DNA from: Hermetia illucens
Lineage: Eukaryota; Arthropoda; Insecta; Diptera; Stratiomyidae
NCBI RefSeq assembly: GCF_905115235.1
Contig: NC_051852.1
Span: forward strand, 119,178,027-119,242,026
Direction of reading: 5' to 3'
DNA: 64,000 bases
Under the pieces are notes generated by a model. That model saw nothing but the letters and a program-made list of their open reading frames with translations, did not search any database and had not been told where the DNA came from. The position numbers and the translations under genes were made by a program. Below are positions 1-11,400 of this stretch, piece after piece (position 1 is the first letter of the stretch; each line of letters starts with the position of its first letter).

Positions 1-7
1 TTCCCAG

Positions 8-512
8 GCGTACGATGTATCACCATGAAAATCGTTCAGAAACCAGTGGAACCAGATGAGACTCCCGATGAAAGAAATATGCGTTTGAACCGTGAGCTGT
101 CTCCACATTTATCCATCTACAAACCTCAACTGACCACCGTACTGTCCATCTCACACAGAATTACAGGTACAATAGCTTCTAATATCATTGAACATTGCAG
201 TGGAAGACATCTGTCTCTTTTCCAGGTATGATGCTGACTGGATACGTCTCAGTTTTCGGATTGGGTGCTCTAGTCCTCCCGCACGATTTCTCGCATTACA
301 TTACGATGATCGAAGGTCTTCAATTGAGCTCTGCTAGTTTAGTTGTTCTGAAAATGATTCTCGCCTTCCCTGCTTCCTACCACTTGTGCAACGGAGTTCG
401 CCATTTGCTATGGGATTCGGGCAAAATGCTTAAGTTGAAAGAGGTCTACTCATCTGGCTATGCAATGCTCGGTGCATCTGTTGGCTTGACCGTTTTGCTT
501 GCTCTTTTGTAA
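8..512 (+). CDS. SdhC: Succinate dehydrogenase cytochrome b560 subunit, 3' part (copy 1)
   Basis: This is the large membrane-anchor subunit of respiratory complex II, which binds haem b and ubiquinone in the mitochondrial inner membrane. Two exons are visible: about 8-166 and 226-512, joined by a 59-bp GT-AG intron (167-225, phase 1). Splicing makes the codon run ...HRITG-MMLTGYVS, which reads as a normal family member. The conserved SPHLSIYKPQ start of the mature chain, the quinone-site S-x-x-H-R-x-T-G motif and the haem-ligand motif H-x-x-x-G-x-R-H-L-x-W-D are all present, with three hydrophobic segments. The frame stays open upstream of the ATG at 25 to a possible splice acceptor (AG at 6-7), so the ATG is probably internal and an exon carrying the mitochondrial presequence lies outside the window. 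A poly(A) signal AATAAA sits at 624-629. From ATG 25 the spliced frame gives 142 aa. Confidence 0.93.
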
Positions 513-926
513 AAAGAAGGGCAACTAAATGTTTTGTACAGTTTCTTTTTGTAAATTCGCAAAGCACATGTAAGTTATTTTTCGAATTTGTTTCTCAGCA
601 GCAATAATTTCATTGGAATTTGAAATAAAGATCAGGTGTTCTCTTGTGTATTGATTTCACTGTATAAGATAACGAAATTGGAACAAGAATGTCGTGAATC
701 GAATGAAAAATAAAGAAATTTATTAGAAAGAAGTCATCTTTTACTGTACATTTACTATATGTTAGTACGTATGTTGGTAAGCTTGATGAAAATGAAACAA
801 TTTTAAGCAAGTTTTAGAATATTTGTATTGAAAAAGTTTCACGAAGACTGTCTTTTCGATGGTAAAACTGTACCAGCTGTTTTTAAGGTTTTGTGTAAAC
901 ACAAAACCTTATTAAAATCGGTTTAC

Positions 927-962
<36 letters not shown>

Positions 963-963
<1 letters not shown>

Positions 964-2440
964 TTTTTTTTTTTTTCGGCGTTGGAAGGTGGAAAGGTTC
1001 AAAACCTACTGCTGGCTCCTGCCACGCAGTTATGTGAGACTTCTACTCACTAAAACCACCTCCTTCTCATTCCACTCTCCCCACGGAACTCCTATCAAGT
1101 ATTGCATCGCGGGGCTGGATCAGCTTTTAACTGCGGCTCATTATGGTTCTCTCCCTTCCTTGTTTTCGTCGTAGTTCTTCCTGCCTAAGCTGTTGGTGAA
1201 TAGCTTGCAGTTCCCTTACAACCTGGTTCCAGGCATCCGTTGACTCCAGCATAAACTCCACAATGTTTTCGGGTGTTAAACGCCTGTCTGCGACCGCTTC
1301 CATTCTTGCTCGGTGCGCGGTGAACCTGGGGCAATCAAATATGACATGCTCCGCATTCTCAGCCACGTTACCACATCTTGGGCAGCATGGTGATTCGTCG
1401 TGACCAAATCGATGTAAATAGGCACGATAACCTCCATGTCCACTCAAGAATTGTGTTAACTCGTGGCTTAATTCCCCATGGTTTCGTTCAAACCATCTCC
1501 GAATATCCGGAATGATGCGGTATGTCCAACGACCAGTTTGGGACTCGTCCCATCGCTGTTGCCACCGTTCGATAGATTCCCACCGTGCCAGCTGCCGTCG
1601 AAATGCGCTAGACTCTCCAGCTGCATACGTTTTGTCATAGAGTCGCCGACTTTCCTTCGCCAAGATGTCTATGGGGAGCATCCCTGCTAGTACATATGCC
1701 GCTTCTCCTGATGTTGTCCGATATGCACTGCATACCCGGAGTGCACTTAATCGATATGCCATTCCCAATTTTCGGCAGTTCACTTTGTTATTCAGAGCAG
1801 TTGCCCAAACTGGAGCTGCGTAGAGTAGCACGGAGCTGACTACCCTGGAGAGCAGAAGACGTCGACTTTGTCTTGGCCCACCAATGTTCGGTAGTATCCT
1901 CGAGATCGTTGTAGCGATGGAAGACGCTTTAGTTGCGGCGTACTCAATGTGTCTTTTGAAGTTGAGTCTTCTGTCAATAATTACTCCCAAGTATTTGAGC
2001 GATCGTTGGGAGTAAATTGTTTTTCCACCAACTTTGATTTTCACAGTTGTGTTCTTTCTTCTCTTGCTAATGAGAACTACTTCTGTTTTATGCTCGGCAA
2101 GTGAAAGGCCAGAATTTCTCAACCAGGAATTGATCTCCCATATCGCTTCATTTGCATAGATCTCGATCTCGTCTTGGTGCTTTGCGACCACCGTTATTCC
2201 GATATCATCGGCGAAGCCAATAGTTGTCACGTTGTCCGGTAGGCGTAGCGTCAACACTCCATCGTACATAACTAGCCACAGCAAGGGACCCAGGACAGAA
2301 CCCTGTGGCACTCCGCAAGTTGTCGGGAATATTTTTAGCCCATCGTCCGAGTCGCAGTAAAGTCTTCTCCCAAGGAGAAACTCGACCACAATGCGTACAA
2401 TGTACTTCGGGGCTTGTATCTTTTCGAGTGCCTCGATGCT
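963..2440 (-). mobile_element. R1-clade non-LTR retrotransposon, 5'-truncated, inside a CTGT array (copy 1)
   Basis: A LINE fragment on the minus strand is bounded on both sides by CTGT units of the surrounding repeat. Its 3' end has a 14-base A tail (T run 963-976 on the plus strand) directly abutting the array; its 5' end, truncated within the reverse transcriptase, abuts the array again at 2441. The 3' UTR (977-1126) matches the one at 29640-29790. The position suggests insertion at the microsatellite itself. R1-clade families such as Waldo are known to target simple repeats. Confidence 0.85.
1127..2440 (-). CDS. R1-type LINE ORF2, reverse transcriptase thumb side and C-terminal zinc knuckle (fragment)
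   Basis: The frame is open for about 437 codons. From the N-terminal side it shows GVPQGSVLGP (RT motif 4), the catalytic FADD box (in TIGFADDIGI), KYLGVIID (RT motif 7), and then a C-terminal CCPRCGN...H...C cysteine-histidine cluster typical of R1/I-type LINEs. The endonuclease and the first half of the RT are missing through 5' truncation. The frame also runs out into the neighbouring CTGT array, giving a QTDRQTDGQTD leader that is microsatellite translation and not protein. It has no stop, so this copy looks fairly young, but it cannot move by itself. Confidence 0.85.
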   Translation of the reverse strand, partial: SIEALEKIQAPKYIVRIVVEFLLGRRLYCDSDDGLKIFPTTCGVPQGSVLGPLLWLVMYDGVLTLRLPDNVTTIGFADDIGITVVAKHQDEIEIYANEAIWEINSWLRNSGLSLAEHKTEVVLISKRRKNTTVKIKVGGKTIYSQRSLKYLGVIIDRRLNFKRHIEYAATKASSIATTISRILPNIGGPRQSRRLLLSRVVSSVLLYAAPVWATALNNKVNCRKLGMAYRLSALRVCSAYRTTSGEAAYVLAGMLPIDILAKESRRLYDKTYAAGESSAFRRQLARWESIERWQQRWDESQTGRWTYRIIPDIRRWFERNHGELSHELTQFLSGHGGYRAYLHRFGHDESPCCPRCGNVAENAEHVIFDCPRFTAHRARMEAVADRRLTPENIVEFMLESTDAWNQVVRELQAIHQQLRQEELRRKQGRERTIMSRS

Positions 2441-3205
2441 GTCTGTCTGTCCGTCTGTCTGTCTGTCTGTCTGTCCGTCACACGCATTTTTCTCGGAGAC
2501 TGTTATAGCGATTGACACCAAATTTGGTAGAAAGGTGGGAACTGTGAACGCTCACGCATACAGTGAATTACATCCTTTTACGGCGAATTTAAGGGGGGGT
2601 CCCCATACATGCAAAAGGGGGGTGTAAAATTTTTTTTCATGAAATATAGTCATGTGGGGTATCAAATTAAAGGTCTCGATTAGTACTTTTAAAAGCCGAT
2701 CTTGGTTTTGACATTCGTTGGAAGGGTGGGGAGCGCGGGGGGTGGAAAGTGATCACTTCTTTAAGGGAGCCATTCCCAGAAACTACCAAACCGAAAAATC
2801 TGAAAAAAAATCAGGGGGCTGCCACGATATGGTGCCTGGGCTCCGAAATACCTTCCATGCCGATATCTATTTAAATAAAGTTAATAATAGTATATTACTA
2901 CAATTTTTTGTAATTGGTTAGAAACCCCCCTTAAGTTCATCCTAGAACAATGAAATTTTGCAGTGATATAGGCTGTAATATAAAGCATGATCTTACCAAG
3001 TTTGGTGGAAATCGCACTATTATTAACAAAGTTATAATACCTCAAATTTGGTGCTTCTTTGAAAATTGAAGACTATGAATGTTAATATCTCCCGAAAGTG
3101 GATACTCTCACATAATATATGGATATATTACGTGTTACGTACTAAGAAATACACAAAACCTTTCGTACCTGAAGCGTCCAGCTTCCGGTTTCCCGACTTG
3201 TTTCA

Positions 3206-5739
3206 TTTAAAAATAGACAGAACTTTATTTTTTTGAAGAATAGAGAATATTCGGCATGGTAAACGAAACTTTTCTGAATAATCGATCGCCATATAGCCAA
3301 GAGTTGAAATAAAGAAGATACAAACAAACGGTTTAGTACATTGCGATTTTATTGAATTTTGAGGCAAGATTTTGTATTGACTTGAATTAGAATACTCATT
3401 AATGGGGACTTATTTAGACAGAAAGTTAGTATAATTGGAAATGGTTTTTTTGGGGTCAAGAAACACAAGCGCTGGCTGCATGATTTCTTAACTAAGCGTG
3501 TAAATTTGTAAAAACCGATCTCGTTTTGTTAGATCATCGTTCCCTTTAGGCGATATTTAAATTTTTAACAAGAAATTAGTTATTTCCTCTGTTTAGCTGC
3601 TAGTATGTAGTAGTAGCAGCTGTTAGTATGTAGTAAGATAGTTGACACATTCACGTTGGGAATACATTGGTTTTCTATGAAAACAAGTGGACGTTCTGAG
3701 GCTCAAATATAACAATTTCTTCTTTGTTACATAGATTGTGATAGAAATATGCCATATTACCTTGCTCTAAAGCCCAAATTGAATTGAGTAATTAAAAAAT
3801 AATCATGCTTTTTTTTTGGTAAAATATTCCTGAGGCCGGCACAATAAATTCTAAATTATTGAGATTTATATTGAAATGAATGAATGTTTGCGTTATATTA
3901 CTTGCGCAGCATTGTAAATCAAATAGAGGAAAAAATATTGCGAAAAATAGGCTGTGGGTGTCCTATACTTCCCAAAGGGTAAATAGGAGGCAAATACTAT
4001 TGTGCTCGAACGATATACTACCATTCTCATAATGATTTTCAACTCTGAGAATGCATAATCTATGTTTGTTGAAGTTCCTCTATTCCAACCTCCGAAATAA
4101 CTTCTGCCCCCTGCAGATCATTCATCACGTTCACATACAATGTCACCCTTGGGAAGTTCTCTCTTGGACTAGTGAGATGTTCTTCATTCTAGGCCAGCAT
4201 CTCGCAGTCAATATTTTGCCTGACTGATTAACAGGATTTAAGCGCGCGCCAAACAGTAAGCATTAATCTAACATCAATTGGAATAAGCGACCATTCTGAG
4301 AAACTTTGGTACATTTCGGAGTCTAGTTATAAAGCAAAAGGTCGTAACTGATAAATTAGTTTGCCTATGAGGCGTAGTAGCCATCTCTCCAGCATTTATA
4401 AATAAGGTTCATATATTCAAAAAAGATTCAAGATTTTCTAGCCCAGAAATCTACGCCTTCTAGTCGTGTTTTCCGACAAACAGGAAATACTTTGAGTGAA
4501 TTCTCAGTCCCCAGCTCGCAGGGGTCTCACTATCTCGGTAGGGCTTCATAAGATGTACCCTAAGATGATTTGCCATTTTTCCTTGCGTTTTGCAGTTCCT
4601 GCTTTTTTGGTATTTAATGGTACTTTGAGTAGATTTTCTTGAGGATTGCATTCGTTTAAATGGGATTAAAAGTGTTCTAGCCATCGAACAAATGTCTTAT
4701 CTTTTCCCTGAAAGAATTAACCTTTTTTCTCATTACCTTTACCATCTTTTGTCGGGAGTTTTTTTCTCTTCTCAATTTCTTGTACGCTCCGCCGCTGATC
4801 GTGTTCCTGATTGTAGGATTTTTAAATATACTTTATACAAATGTATACAACTGAATTGGAATTGAGAGTAAATTTAACTTGGTGATTTCTCTCTCCAAAC
4901 CAATGAGCTGCTCGAAGAGGTATATAGTATTAAATTCTGCTATTCTGCTATTGATAAATAAGTGGGAATACCGGGAGCTGGGCACTTCGGCTATAAAGGT
5001 TTTGACTTTATTTTATATAAAGAACCTTCTATGCACTTTTCTATTCGTACATAGCTGAAAGTTCGAAATATATATCCTAAACAGGCTAGTTGCCCACCAT
5101 GCTGTAATTCGTTTGGCACAGACCAACTTGATTAGAAAACAAAGTCTTTCAGTGTCAAAATGTAGAAATCCTTTGATGTCAATGAATATGTGAGAAAAGG
5201 GCATGTAAGCTCTTATCCAAAGCATATCAAAAGAGAAGAAAATCACGGAACACTGATGTAAGAAACAAAATAAAAAAAAACAAATAATTATAATGGCATT
5301 TCATCAACTTTTGTCACCATCAAGATTTTGCCAAGAGAGTTATCACCAAAAAATCTACAAATAGGAGGAGCAAATCAAGTCCTAGTCGGCACGGAATGTC
5401 ATTGCATAAACACGATATAGGTACGAGGTAGCTTGTTATGTTATGCTATGTCACATGCTGCCACGTACTCGTAGCCATGTGTTCGCAACCACGTAGAATC
5501 ACGCCAATGCATTACATCACATATGCGACGCTAACACGAGAAGAAAAATGTATGGAATTCTTCGCATGCATAAAAATTCAAGCAATGCGCCGGAAGACGA
5601 ATCTCTTGTATGTAATCTTCTTGGTAGCTACTCATTTAGTGTACGTTGCCTTTCTTCACGAGCTCCCAGCGTTTATATGTTAGATGTCTTTACGTTCTTT
5701 GGCAATCATAATCACAGCTGGTTCTGAGACCGTTCAATA
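3206..5739. other. AT-rich spacer without a recognised gene
   Basis: Only short frames without family resemblance are present. TAGTATGTAGTA at 3602-3613 is repeated as TTAGTATGTAGTA at 3622-3634. I see no RNA gene and no clear transposon ends here. Confidence 0.5.
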
Positions 5740-6960
5740 GGTAGACACCACCTGCAAAGCTCCGTCTCTGCACTTAGGCTAGACGCTTACGATACATCTC
5801 CTAGCCAAGGGTATCAATCCATACCTCTGCGCCGTAGAGCCGAATGAACTGCGTTGCACTTCTAAGAAGACATCTCCTGGTAGTAGCCAAATTAAGACTG
5901 CAACTCCAGTTGCTGCCAAGTCCGCAGCTGCTTTGATATACGCAAAAAAGCTTATCTCCGCACGTTAATCCAAGGTGCTTAACCGTTGGTTTCGACTATA
6001 TAGTCAACTCGCAGAAGATTTAGGACGCAGGGTCCCGACTCTTTCTTTTTGATTAATTTTCAATCAATTTCGATTTTTTCCATTGTAAAGTGGAAAACAT
6101 GAGCAGCTTGCGCTTATCCGCTGCTTTAATGTGCCAAGTCTACTTTGCGTCTATTATTCAACAGTGCGTTTTGGAGCACGTGTCACGATATCATCCGCAT
6201 AACCGACCAATAATGACTCTTCTGGCATGTCGAGATTTAGTAGTCTACTGCAGGAAGGATTCCAAAGGTCCTAAGCTAGACCTCTGAGTTACCCCTGACG
6301 ACCACAATATCGGCTAGCTAGCTCTCCACGTGAAATGAATTTTCTAGTGTGCCTTGCATATTTATCTATTTTACGGAATTGAAGGCATTTCTGACATCAA
6401 GCTTTTAGAGGAGCATTACGCATCGAGATCGACGGCTGTGTGCCTCAGCCCGATGAAACGCAACCACGACATCCATAACAGCAGCCGCCGTCGATCTGCC
6501 TGCTCTAAAAACAACCCGTATTCCGGATAAATCCCTGGTAGCACATATCGCAACAGCGAGTTTACTCCTGATGAGGTTTTTAAGTACTTCTCCGGCCGTG
6601 TCAATCACACACAGTGGTCGCTATGCAGACGGCAATTCAGGGTCTCCTTTCCCATTGCTGATCATCGCAAGCTTTGCCACTTTCCAGTGGGAAGGAAAAA
6701 TACTCTGCTTCAGACAAGCGTTGAATGCAGTGAGTAGTAGGTCCAAACGATGGTGAAACACCAGTTTACATACTTTTGCAAGATACCATCAGGACCTGGA
6801 GCCTATTTATTTTTCATAGTAAGAATCACCTCTTTAAGCTCTTTCATGGTGAAAAGCGGGCAGCCTAGATTTTCCGAGTGACAAGTTTATAACCCAGTCT
6901 CCACGGATCCTTCCATATCGTTGTCGGCTAGGTCCTAGTAGCAGCCAGCGTTCCTTTTGT
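5740..6960 (-). mobile_element. Old R1-type LINE remnant
   Basis: Read on the minus strand, pieces of an R1-type reverse transcriptase are visible in changing frames. At 6405-6608 there is VIDTAGEVLKNLI and a GRST motif matching the R-P-I-C-L-x-D-T-x-G-K and F-G-F-R-x-G-R-S-T blocks of the clade; near 6205 there is VGYADDI-like sequence, in another frame; near 5960 there are pieces of the KHLGL block. Stops and frame changes are frequent, so it is much older than the copies at 1.0 and 29.6 kb. It shares the domain order but little nucleotide identity with them. Confidence 0.6.
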
Positions 6961-8486
6961 TTATCGCGTTGCGGGGTATCCTTTTAGCTGTTACTACGTT
7001 GTGCAAATGATGAGCTTACAGCAACCGCGCAACATAAAACAACAAATGAACATAAACATCGCTGGTCAATCAGGATAGAACCCAGAGCTTGATAAGCTGA
7101 CACAATAAACTTAGTATTGCATCATCGTTTATAAAATATTCCTTGGTTTTAAACAAGTTTTGGGTCATATAGGTCATAATAAACTCTACAAATTCATGCC
7201 TCAGTTTCGTATTGCAAAAAAGTTCATTCTACAAAATCAACAATAAAGAAGTGTAAACATTTCTTGTTAATTTGAGCAAAGTCTGGTGAGCTTCGCAATG
7301 GCAACAAGGGAGGAAGAACTACGGGTTCCCATTATAAGAAAGGTCGTGCCAAATATTTTTGGAGCAGTGTGAGAAGATAATATACAGTATATGGCAATTT
7401 AGGAGCAATACAATACGATAAAGCTTTCAACACTCCAGTGGGCCGGCCTTATTTACTGAATGGGGGTCTCAAATAAACTCCAAAGGAAACAAGCAAGTCG
7501 GCAACTCGGGGAAACATTTGGAAGACTTTTTTTTAAGATAATTGTTTCAAGATATTTCTACCTTCCTAAAGAAAAAGTGAGTTAGAGAGGAACGTTTTCA
7601 ATTAATGTTAATTATATAATTTTTTTTATATCAAAGTAGGACAAAGAAATAAAAATGGTTGTCAAAACGGTTACTAATTTATTTCCAGTAGATCTCCACT
7701 AGATGACGTCGAAAATGGACAAAGCGCGACTAATCTTAAGAAACATACAACTAGCATAGAAGCCAAATCAAATCGAATGGAGGACAAAAGATGAGGAGAA
7801 CTGCTCTCGGGCAGAATTCTTAAATATTTTTCCCTTGAATCAAATATTTAATAACACTTTATTTCAGATAATGGGTCTATTCTAATTCACAGAAATTCAA
7901 ATATTTATAATTCACAGGGAACATTTTGCAGTCATGAATTTAAGGAAAAAATATTTTTGTTACTTCCAGTGGCAGTTTAAGGGAAAACGGGAAAATGACA
8001 GAATACATCAATACAATAACTAGACCTGCATAAAACTCACTTAAGTATTTCATCTTTTCACTTTCAGTAATTAGTGTAATGTTTGTCATAATATAAACAA
8101 CAATGGATTGACTACAACTGAACAATAACTAAATAAATAGAGATTTTCAAAATAAATTGGTCTTATTTTTTTGTCATAATTTATTTCATTATTATTATAT
8201 ATCACTTAATTTCCACTTATTCAACACGAGTAATCTAATCTCACAATATTGAACAAACTTCCATTTCAAAAATGCCGCTCAACATTCTCTAAACTTTCAT
8301 ATCACTCCAGAGATTCCGGAAGACCTTTTATTTAAACATTTCGTAATCAAACAACAACAAACTGCTCGAACGACAGTTGTCAAGTGTATCCAAGATACGA
8401 GGGTGCTCATATCATTATCTGGATCGGTGGATGTTTCGTAGTTTGTCTTTTGTTTTGATTGTCCTGTGTTTTTTAAGCAGTATTTT
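6961..8486. other. AT-rich spacer upstream of NHLRC2
   Basis: No coding or RNA gene is recognised. The stretch just before 8487 must contain the NHLRC2 promoter and 5' UTR, but no TATA box stands out. Confidence 0.45.
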
Positions 8487-11400
8487 ATGTTGAGATTCTT
8501 CAAGAACCTATTCCGGACAACAATGGAAACGGAGGAGGAATACGATATGCTCGATCTGCTCGCCTACAACTGCACAAATCTAAGTGAAAATCTTGGACTA
8601 GCGAAAACGACTGAAGAAACTGACGAAATCTTGAGAAAATACCTTGAGAAAGCGGATACCGAGACAAAGTCAACACCTGAATTTAAAGAAGGTAAGATTG
8701 TATTTAAGTAGGCCCAAAAGGTGAGTTATAATTCTAAATTGTGCAGCCATTTACCCGGTGTAAGGATTCGAATTAGAATCTGATTCATGCGGGCGGATAT
8801 TATGAAAGAATGAAATCATGTCATGGATCGTCATCCAAAAATGGAGTAAACACAGCGGGATGAGTAAATAAGGTCGATAATTTAATTACACTTTCAATTT
8901 ACCGGCGAAAGCTTGAGCAATCCAGAAGCGAACGCATTTGTGCGTGACTGCGGTGATGACATCCACGCATTAGGATCGGCACAATAGGTGTTGGGTGAAA
9001 ATTTGGCGAAGGGCACGTGAAGGCAGTAGATACTGCATTATTCTTACACTTGTGTAATCTGTGGTCTAGAAGACTAGCAAGAAAAATATTCCCCACGAGA
9101 TGTACAAGTTGTGACAGTAAATCTCAGTGGAAAGATCTTATTATACATTTCAGTTTATCCCAAAAACAAGCTACCTAGAAGTACGTGTACCTTTGCTTTC
9201 ATAATATTTCTCATTTCTCTGGATAATATGTACTCGTACATCCTAGTTTGCTGGTGATAAGAAAGTTCATAATGCGCTCCATTGCTTACTACGTATAGGC
9301 ATCGCTGGTATGAAGATGAGCCGTGTTGCCAATGCGTTCACTATGCTAATTCCCGCCCTGGGTCGTGGTTAAGAATTGTAAAGTATCGCCTATGTGATTG
9401 GAATTTGGAATAAGATTTAAATTCCTGCCATTGACTACCCAGAATTTCTCAGAAAAAGGTGCGTTTAAGTTGCTTGACCTCCTGCTTACGAATATTAGTC
9501 AGGCACGGTGTTATTTGCATCCTTCGATGTTTTGTCAAATTGCCGATAACATAAGTAGAAGTTAATGTTAGTAGTTAAGGTTATCAGTATCCGTTTTCAT
9601 TCGATTAAATACGTCTCAACCGCCACACAGACCGCCACAGAATGACAAATTTAGATGGGAAAAATGATTTGATTAGCCTACTCTGCAGTAAATTTTACGC
9701 CGATCACGAATATACTCCACATGCTGGGTTACAAATGTAACGATAAAAAGTTATTGGTAAAAGCAACTATTTTGCCGAGTGTGTGAATAGTTTGCATAAA
9801 TTAAGTGCAGTTTTTGCAAAATCATTTTGCTCTGTTACCGAAACCGAAAGTTGGCTGGGATTATCCACTATCAACCAGCCTCCTTTCTGAATTTTATCTT
9901 AATCTTTAACATTCTGTTTTTCCGGTTGCTGTTTTCTTGTTTGTGTAAAACCAAGCGTTAAAATTGATTTAGTGTTCATTATACATATGTCGGTGCGGTC
10001 AAAGGGTAGTATAGGTCCCAGGGCGAAAGTTGGATTGGTCCCACGATGGAACCTGGGAAACGCCTGCTGAGCCAACACCAACAGCTCTTCTACTAAACCC
10101 TATCCCAAACCCCCGTGGTGACCGCTGGGACCTCTTTCTTAACGAAAAACTGCAGACGGAGAAGGATGAAGGCGAGTCTCCCGCGCCTAAAAACGGGACA
10201 AACCGTACCAACTGATCCTCCAGGATGGGGGTTGGGTAGGGCTGACAACCCTACATCGAAGTTACGAAACCACAACAGGAGCCTCGGACTGGACGGATAA
10301 CACAACGACGGACGGACAACATTTTCTCATGGAACGTGCGCTCCCTGTGCAGAGATGAAGCTGCTGAGCAGCTAACCGATACGCTGTTCCAATATAAGGC
10401 TGATGTAACAGCGTTGCAAGAGATTCGATGGACAGAGATTGGTTTTCTTGAGAAGAACCGCCTCACCATATATTATAGCGGCCATCCAGTAAACCATGTT
10501 CTCGGAGTAGGTTTCTTAGTCAGCCAAAAAATGAAGCCTGCTGTTATCGGCTTTGAAAATATAAGTGAAAGGCTATGCACTCTGCGTTTGCGAGGCAAGT
10601 TTAGAAATATAAACCTCATAAACGTTCACAGAGGAGACTGCATAGTCGGAGAAGGATACCTTCTACAAGGCAGTTGAGCGGACCCTCGAAGCCTGTCCCA
10701 AGTATGATACCAAAATCATACTTGGAGATTTCAACAGTCAAGTACGTACGGAGTCGTATTCAGGCAATACATTGGCTCCCATAGCTTACATAGGGATACC
10801 AATAATAACGGACTGCGGATTATTCAGTCAGAAGTATCGCACGAAATGGTTGTTGGAAGTACCTGGTTTGCGCGGAAAGCGGTCCACAAACATACGTGGG
10901 CCTCTACAGACGAGACCACTTTCAACCAAATTGACCATGTGCTGATTGAACACCGCCACCTCTCAGCCTTGATGAATATCAGAACACATAGGGGGGCCAG
11001 TATAGACTTGGACCACTATCTCGTTGGCGTGGTGCTCCGAGCTCAAATTACAACACCACCTACAATCCCATCTGACAATCAGGTGAGAGTGAATACTGAA
11101 GCCATCCACAACACAGCCCTCCCACCTATAAGCGCAAAATGTATGCCGCAATAACCGCAGTCAACAAAGATCCTGGAGATGAAGCATCAATAAATGAGCT
11201 TGACAAACACCTGAAGAACGATTATGATTGACACGGCCACAAAGATTCTTGGCCCCAGCCGCAAAAAAAGTCCGACCGGCTGGTTTGACGATGAATGTAA
11301 GCTAGCAACGGAACGAAAGAATGCTGCATACCGAGTAATGTTGCATTCTCAAAGAACGCGGGCACGCGCAGAGACTTATCACGAACTCCGTCGAGCGAAA

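Larger units (their letters stand above)
885..3205 (+). repeat. Interspersed repeat with terminal hairpin and CTGT array, split by an R1-type LINE (copy 1)
   Basis: The repeat begins with a 26-base near-perfect hairpin (885-910) and an ATTAAAATCGGTTTA stretch, then a CTGT array (926-962). It resumes after the LINE insertion at 2441-2479 with more CTGT units and continues to about 3205. Landmarks after the array are CACACGCATTTTTCTCGGAG, a TTTGGT motif, AAATAAAGTTAATAATAGTA near 2873-2895, and an end block AGCTTCCGGTTTCC near 3180. The same blocks recur in the same order at 13358, 20805 (reverse), 29574 and 34080 (reverse). No coding capacity is visible. Without the LINE the unit is about 840 bp. 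I do not recognise the family; it looks non-autonomous. Confidence 0.8.

Noticed and set aside
926-962. CTGT arrays as a CRISPR-like or tandem regulatory array
   Set aside because: Plain tetranucleotide microsatellite without spacers, in an insect genome.
2442-2521. N-terminal extension of the 464-codon frame (MVSIAITVSEKN...QTDRQTDGQTD)
   Set aside because: It is the CTGT array and flanking repeat read through in frame with the LINE; not a protein start.
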